A stretch of 64,000 nucleotides of DNA from Olsenella sp. SW781. GTDB lineage: Bacteria > Actinomycetota > Coriobacteriia > Coriobacteriales > Atopobiaceae. Location of the stretch: assembly GCF_012027725.1 (NCBI RefSeq), contig NZ_SJOU01000002.1, positions 124,001 to 188,000 on the forward strand, written 5' to 3'. The position numbers and the translations under genes were made by a program. The notes beneath the pieces were generated by a model, which saw only the letters and a list, made by a program, of their open reading frames with translations, was not told where the DNA came from and did not search any database. Shown here one piece after another: positions 59,359 through 64,000 of this stretch. Position 1 is the stretch's first letter, and the number at the start of each line of letters is the position of its first letter.

Positions 59359-59383
59359 AGCCCGGGCCAGCGCCCGGGCTTTT
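59359..59383 (+). terminator. Terminator of tRNA-Pro/tRNA-Gly
   Basis: Perfect nine-base stem AGCCCGGGC / GCCCGGGCT with a four-base loop, then TTTCT. Confidence 0.9.
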
Positions 59384-59387
59384 CTGT

Positions 59388-61019
<1,632 letters not shown>

Positions 61020-61045
61020 TAGCCTGACCTGATACGCGCTGGGGG

Positions 61046-61112
61046 AGGCCCCTCCGGTTCTCACGCAAGAGCGTGCTTCGCTGAGCTCTTGCTTGGAGAA
61101 CAGGAGGGGCCT
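61046..61112 (+). terminator. Long hairpin after gdhA
   Basis: AGGCCCCTCCGGTTCTC pairs with GAGAACAGGAGGGGCCT (one mismatch); an inner stem of GCAAGAGC and GCTCTTGC continues it. TTA follows; the T run is poor, but length and place fit the gdhA 3' end. Confidence 0.6.
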
Positions 61113-61141
61113 TACGCGTACAGGGTCGCTCCCGCCGGGTT

Positions 61142-61783
61142 TTAGGCAAGGGCACCAAGGTAGAGCGCGGCGGCGAGAAATGCGGCGGCGACAAGGGCGA
61201 CGAGCCACACCTTCCAGTAGGGGATGAGCCAGCGAAAGAGGAAGTCGCCCGGGGGCGGCTCGGTTGGGTCGCGCCCCTCGAGGTATGCCGCGGCGGCTAT
61301 CGCGTTTTCGAGGCCGTGGCTGCGCATGAAGGAGCGGAGGCGCGGTAGCGCTCGAAAGCCGAGGACCAGCTCGCACGCAAGGGCGATGACGAGCAGGGCG
61401 ATTCTCAGCACGTCCGCCTCGGGGCTGCTACCGCGCAGCGGACTGAGCAGGTAGGCCACCATCACGATCAGGAGGCCGAGCGCCAGCAGGGTCCCCGCCG
61501 ACGCGAGAAGCCGCGCGAGCGTGTGCCGATCCTCGGCGGCGGGCCTTACGGCGCGCGACCCCCTCTCGCCGATCAGGTCGTCCACCGTGGTTTCAAAGAC
61601 CTGGGCGAGAAGGACGAGGCTCTGCACGTCCGCCAGGGTACGCCCGGCCTCCCAGTTCCCGACCGTCTGGCGTGAGACGTAGACGCGGCGCGCCAGCTCG
61701 GCCTGGGAGATCCCCGCCGCCTCGCGGCGCTCGCGGATGCGCGCCCCGATGATCTGCTGCGCGGATGTCTGGCTCTCGTCCAT
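61142..61783 (-). CDS. XRE-family regulator with C-terminal membrane segments
   Basis: A 213-aa protein. The N-terminal Cro/C1-type HTH (about residues 12-70: IRERREAAGISQAELARRV, VSRQTVGNWEAGRTLADV) is followed by three hydrophobic segments (about 83-105, 115-135, 188-210). This is the common layout of membrane-tethered XRE regulators in Gram-positive bacteria; ligand and targets are unknown. The start ATG at 61783 has GGGAGGG; an open frame of 45 codons upstream is non-conserved. Divergent from the small membrane protein gene at 61977. Confidence 0.85.
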   Translation of the reverse strand: MDESQTSAQQIIGARIRERREAAGISQAELARRVYVSRQTVGNWEAGRTLADVQSLVLLAQVFETTVDDLIGERGSRAVRPAAEDRHTLARLLASAGTLLALGLLIVMVAYLLSPLRGSSPEADVLRIALLVIALACELVLGFRALPRLRSFMRSHGLENAIAAAAYLEGRDPTEPPPGDFLFRWLIPYWKVWLVALVAAAFLAAALYLGALA

Positions 61784-61976
61784 GCGGCCCTCCCTGATGC
61801 CAGTGTATCCATGTGCTACGCACGAGGCGCAGATGGGCCGGCGAGCGGCGTGACAAACGGCTTTGCCAGGGCTGCGACCTGCGGCGCATTGGGCATGCCC
61901 GCTGTCGACGGACGTCATGTCACGGCGATGGGCTAGAGTGGTGCCGTCGGCTCCCGCGACGTGGAAAGGCGGACCT

Positions 61977-62267
61977 ATGGTTCTTATCGCCCTCGTTGGC
62001 GCGCCCGCGCTCGTGCTGCCCGTGGTTGCCGCCGTGGGCTCCCTCCCCTCGGCGCGGACGCTGGGCCTCGTTGCCGCAAGCTACTTCTTCATCGCGCTCT
62101 GCCTGACGTCGGTGCTCTGGAGCAACACCGTGGTCGACGAGTCGTCCCTTGTGGACACCGTGCACGGGTGGCTCTTCGGGGCGGTCTTCCTCATGGCGTG
62201 GTCGACGCTCTTCTCGGCCGTCGCCCTCGTGCGCATGATGAGAGGGGACCGTCCCCTTTCATCATGA
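61977..62267 (+). CDS. Small membrane protein
   Basis: 96 aa with three hydrophobic segments (about residues 2-19, 27-46, 61-84). The start ATG follows GAAAGGCGG. The last seven residues (GDRPLSS) are encoded by the GGGGACCGTCCCC palindrome at 62236, so the C-terminus was probably altered by the repeat. Divergent from the XRE membrane regulator and a possible partner of it; no family recognised. Confidence 0.6.
   Translation: MVLIALVGAPALVLPVVAAVGSLPSARTLGLVAASYFFIALCLTSVLWSNTVVDESSLVDTVHGWLFGAVFLMAWSTLFSAVALVRMMRGDRPLSS
62236..62266. repeat. Minimal GGGGACCGTCCCC palindrome
   Basis: Starts ATGATGAGAGGGGACC, ends TTTCATCAT. Overlaps the end of the preceding small membrane protein gene. Related to the unit at 11405. 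Confidence 0.65.
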
Positions 62268-62296
62268 GGGCTCACGTTGCCGGCGGGCGATGGCGA

Positions 62297-62376
62297 GGAG
62301 CGTCGGCTCCTTCTCGGCGTCTGTCGAGAAGTGCGGGCTCGAGACCCGCGGCGTGCCGGCACTCATGAGTGCCGGC
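62297..62376. repeat. Composite D element copy 2
   Basis: Hairpin GTCGGCTCCTTCTCGG with CGAGAAGTGCGGGC (62297-62340), then the perfect palindrome GCCGGCACTCATGAGTGCCG+GC (62355-62376). Same order and near-identical spacing as at 13381-13460. Confidence 0.82.
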
Positions 62377-62395
62377 GGGGATTTGAAGGTATGAT

Positions 62396-62422
62396 GTGCA
62401 AAAGTGACTGTCCCTTTTGCAC
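62396..62422 (+). repeat. Family B single unit before the hydrogenase maturation genes
   Basis: Hairpin unit GTGCAAAAG...CTTTTGCAC, 27 bases, 15 bases before the start codon at 62438. Identical in sequence and gene-relative orientation to the unit before the M42 peptidase (50128). Confidence 0.85.
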
Positions 62423-62437
62423 ATGGGAGGGAGTGGG

Positions 62438-62707
62438 ATGACGCGCGTCGCCATCATGGGGGTCATCGTCGAGGACCCGAGGTCCGTCGAGGCCCTGAAC
62501 GAGCTGCTGCACGAGTATCGGGACCACATCTTCGGGCGCATGGGGGTGCCGTACCGCGAGCGCGGGGTGAGCGTGATCTCCGTGGCGCTCGACGCTCCCC
62601 AGGACGTCACCTCGTCGCTCGCCGGCAAGGTGGGGGCGCTCCCGGGCGTGAGCGTGAAGACGCTCTACTCCAACGTGATCGCCGAGGAGCGCGGCGCTGA
62701 TGACTGA
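62438..62707 (+). CDS. TM1266-family iron-only hydrogenase system regulator
   Basis: 89 aa, ferredoxin-like/ACT-related fold. MTRVAIMGVIVEDPRSVEALNELLHEY and the C-terminal GKVGALPGVSVKTLYS match the family found with [FeFe]-hydrogenase maturation genes and thought to regulate them. The start ATG follows GGGAGGGAGTGGG; an ATG seven codons earlier lies too near the repeat. It overlaps hydE by eight bases. Confidence 0.85.
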   Translation: MTRVAIMGVIVEDPRSVEALNELLHEYRDHIFGRMGVPYRERGVSVISVALDAPQDVTSSLAGKVGALPGVSVKTLYSNVIAEERGADD

Positions 62708-63764
62708 CGGAGCGGGCTCGCGCGGCCGCGAGCTCGTAGACCGCCTGGCCGCCGAGCACGCGCTTCCGGTCGAGAAGTACGAGGAGCTCGTGAGGTCCTT
62801 CTCGCCCGCGCTCGCGGCCTACGCGGCGGAGCGTGCCGTGGCGGCCCGCCGAGAGGTCTACGGCGACGAGGTCTTCATCCGCGGGCTCATCGAAGTCAGC
62901 AGCCACTGTAGGAACGACTGCCGCTACTGCGGGCTGCGGAGGTCAAACCGCTCCGCCGCGCGCTATCGCCTTGCTCCCGAGGTGATCCTTGCCTGCTGCG
63001 ACGCGGGCTACGACCTGGGCTTCAGGACCTTCGTCCTCCAGGGCGGCGAGGACCCGGCGCTCACGGACGCCGTCGTGTGCGACGTGGTCTCCCACATCAA
63101 GGCCGCGCACCCCGACTGCGCCGTGACGCTCTCGCTGGGCGAGCGGAGCCGGGAGAGCTACCAGGCGCTCCATGACGCGGGGGCGGACCGCTACCTCCTG
63201 CGGCACGAGACGGCCGACGCCGCCCACTACGCGCGCCTGCACCCGGCGGAGCTCACGCTCGAGCGCCGCCTCGCGTGCCTGCGCGACCTGCGGGAGATCG
63301 GCTACCAGGTGGGCTGCGGCTTCATGGTGGGCTCGCCCGGCCAGACGCCCACAACGCTCGCGGAGGACCTCAAGCTCGTCGAGGAGCTTCGCCCGGAGAT
63401 GTGCGGCATCGGGCCCTTCGTGCCGCATCACGCGACGCCGTTCGCCGAGGAGCCGGCGGGCTCGGTCGCCCTCACGTGCTACCTGCTGTCGCTCCTGAGG
63501 CTGATCGATCCGCGCCTGCTCCTGCCTGCGACGACGGCGCTCGCCACGCTCGACCCGCGCGGTCGTGAGCGAGGCATGCTCGCCGGCGCCAACGTGGCCA
63601 TGCCCAACCTTTCGCCGATGGACGCGCGCGAGAAGTACGAGCTCTACGATAATAAGGCGCACGCCGGGAGCGAGGCGGCCGAGGGGCTGGCCGAGCTGAG
63701 GCGGCGCATGGAGTCGGTCGGCTGCCGCGTGGTGGTCGACCGGGGCGACGCGAGGCGTCGCTAG
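62700..63764 (+). CDS. hydE: [FeFe]-hydrogenase H-cluster maturation radical SAM protein HydE
   Basis: Radical SAM enzyme needed to build the diiron subcluster of [FeFe] hydrogenase. It has 354 aa. Cluster motif C70-x3-C74-x2-C77 (CRNDCRYCGLR), FVLQGGEDP, SLGERSRESY, DRYLLRHETAD and GFMVGSPGQT are typical of HydE (BioB-like barrel). The start overlaps the regulator gene by eight bases. hydG follows after 115 bases. Together with the regulator and HydG this marks an anaerobic, hydrogen-metabolising organism. Confidence 0.94.
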   Translation: MTDGAGSRGRELVDRLAAEHALPVEKYEELVRSFSPALAAYAAERAVAARREVYGDEVFIRGLIEVSSHCRNDCRYCGLRRSNRSAARYRLAPEVILACCDAGYDLGFRTFVLQGGEDPALTDAVVCDVVSHIKAAHPDCAVTLSLGERSRESYQALHDAGADRYLLRHETADAAHYARLHPAELTLERRLACLRDLREIGYQVGCGFMVGSPGQTPTTLAEDLKLVEELRPEMCGIGPFVPHHATPFAEEPAGSVALTCYLLSLLRLIDPRLLLPATTALATLDPRGRERGMLAGANVAMPNLSPMDAREKYELYDNKAHAGSEAAEGLAELRRRMESVGCRVVVDRGDARRR

Positions 63765-63776
63765 CGCGGGAGGGGT

Positions 63777-63798
63777 CCCGCGCGTCAGGACGCGCGGG
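63777..63798 (+). terminator. Hairpin between hydE and hydG
   Basis: Perfect nine-base stem CCCGCGCGT / ACGCGCGGG with a four-base loop, then CTTCTC. Could partly terminate or mark an RNA-processing point. Confidence 0.4.
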
Positions 63799-63879
63799 CT
63801 TCTCGCCAAGCCCGCTGCGCGAAACGCTGAGGGGGAAGGCCCGGGGGTTCCGGGTCCTGACCGCGAAGGGGAGGAACAT

Positions 63880-64000
63880 ATGGCGAAGTATGACCCGAGG
63901 TCCCGCTCTGCCGAGGACTTCATCAACGACGAGGAGATTCGCGAGACCCTCGACTACGCCGCCGCGCACGCGCGCGACGTGCCGCTGATCGAGTCCCTGC
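63880..64000 (+). CDS. hydG: HydG-like [FeFe]-hydrogenase maturase, 3' end outside window
   Basis: Only the first 40 residues are visible: MAKYDPRSRSAEDFINDEEI and a following helix with AAAHARDVPLIESL. The FINDEEI block and the position after hydE match HydG (tyrosine lyase giving CO and cyanide for the H-cluster); ThiH has a similar start but a different context. The ATG follows AAGGGGAGG. The call rests on a short stretch plus context. Confidence 0.8.
   Translation, partial: MAKYDPRSRSAEDFINDEEIRETLDYAAAHARDVPLIESL

Overview
The window is very GC-rich, gene-dense bacterial chromosome. Gene content suggests an anaerobic actinobacterium of the class Coriobacteriia, perhaps Olsenella/Atopobiaceae-like. 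The points behind this are GTG and TTG starts, a Rho with a long Ala/Lys/Arg-rich N-terminal extension, membrane-bound LuxR-type regulation, RAYT-associated palindromes, and an [FeFe]-hydrogenase maturation cluster. The taxonomic call is inference from gene content and composition, not from a marker search.

Layout. 1-8.9 kb: tgt (5' end outside the window), a SecD-like protein without SecF, a RecJ exonuclease fused to an SF2 helicase, the ppGpp enzyme Rel and a metallo-hydrolase. 9-13 kb: tRNA-Leu, ferritin, infC-rpmI-rplT behind an attenuator-like leader, and a membrane protein with two LuxR-type HTH domains. 13.5-21 kb: branched-chain amino acid synthesis on the minus strand (ilvD-ilvB-ilvN, ilvC, ilvA), interrupted by a REP-associated transposase. 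21-34 kb: an ABC ATPase, tRNA-Ala, a WecA/TagO-type transferase, a PflA-like radical SAM protein, pncB, argS, a tandem MarR regulator, rho, a secreted or anchored unknown and a VanZ-like protein. 34-39 kb: a complete branched-chain amino acid ABC uptake operon, livJHMGF. 39.4-41 kb: an island with one nuclease-like gene bracketed by mirrored repeat elements. 41-47 kb: the aspartate/threonine pathway (thrBC divergent from hom, lysC, asd). 47-53.8 kb: peptidases, Fic, five tRNAs, a secreted nuclease and a Nudix hydrolase. 54-57 kb: fruK and ptsI (PTS/fructose). 57-64 kb: a second RAYT, a lipid/diacylglycerol kinase, two tRNAs, gdhA, a membrane XRE regulator, and the start of the hydrogenase maturation genes (regulator, hydE, hydG).

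The most unusual aspect is the intergenic space. It holds at least five repeat families: (T) a 123-124 bp element with four TTAGGTGAG words at fixed spacing, found four times, twice as mirror images around a PD-(D/E)XK-like gene; (A/B/C) palindromes that share a GGGGAC core but carry different outer words, two of which flank the two RAYT genes in inverted orientation; (D) a composite element ending in a perfect CATGAG-centred palindrome; (E) long hairpins bounded by CGAGCATGCCC; and (G) arrays of GGCGAGAAGGAC. The T-element/nuclease island is the best candidate here for an undescribed mobile or defence-like system.

Metabolically the genes fit together as amino acid synthesis and uptake (ilv, liv, thr/lys, gdhA), peptide use, PTS sugar uptake and hydrogen-evolving fermentation. 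All functional calls rest on motifs and family resemblance seen by eye. No database search was run.
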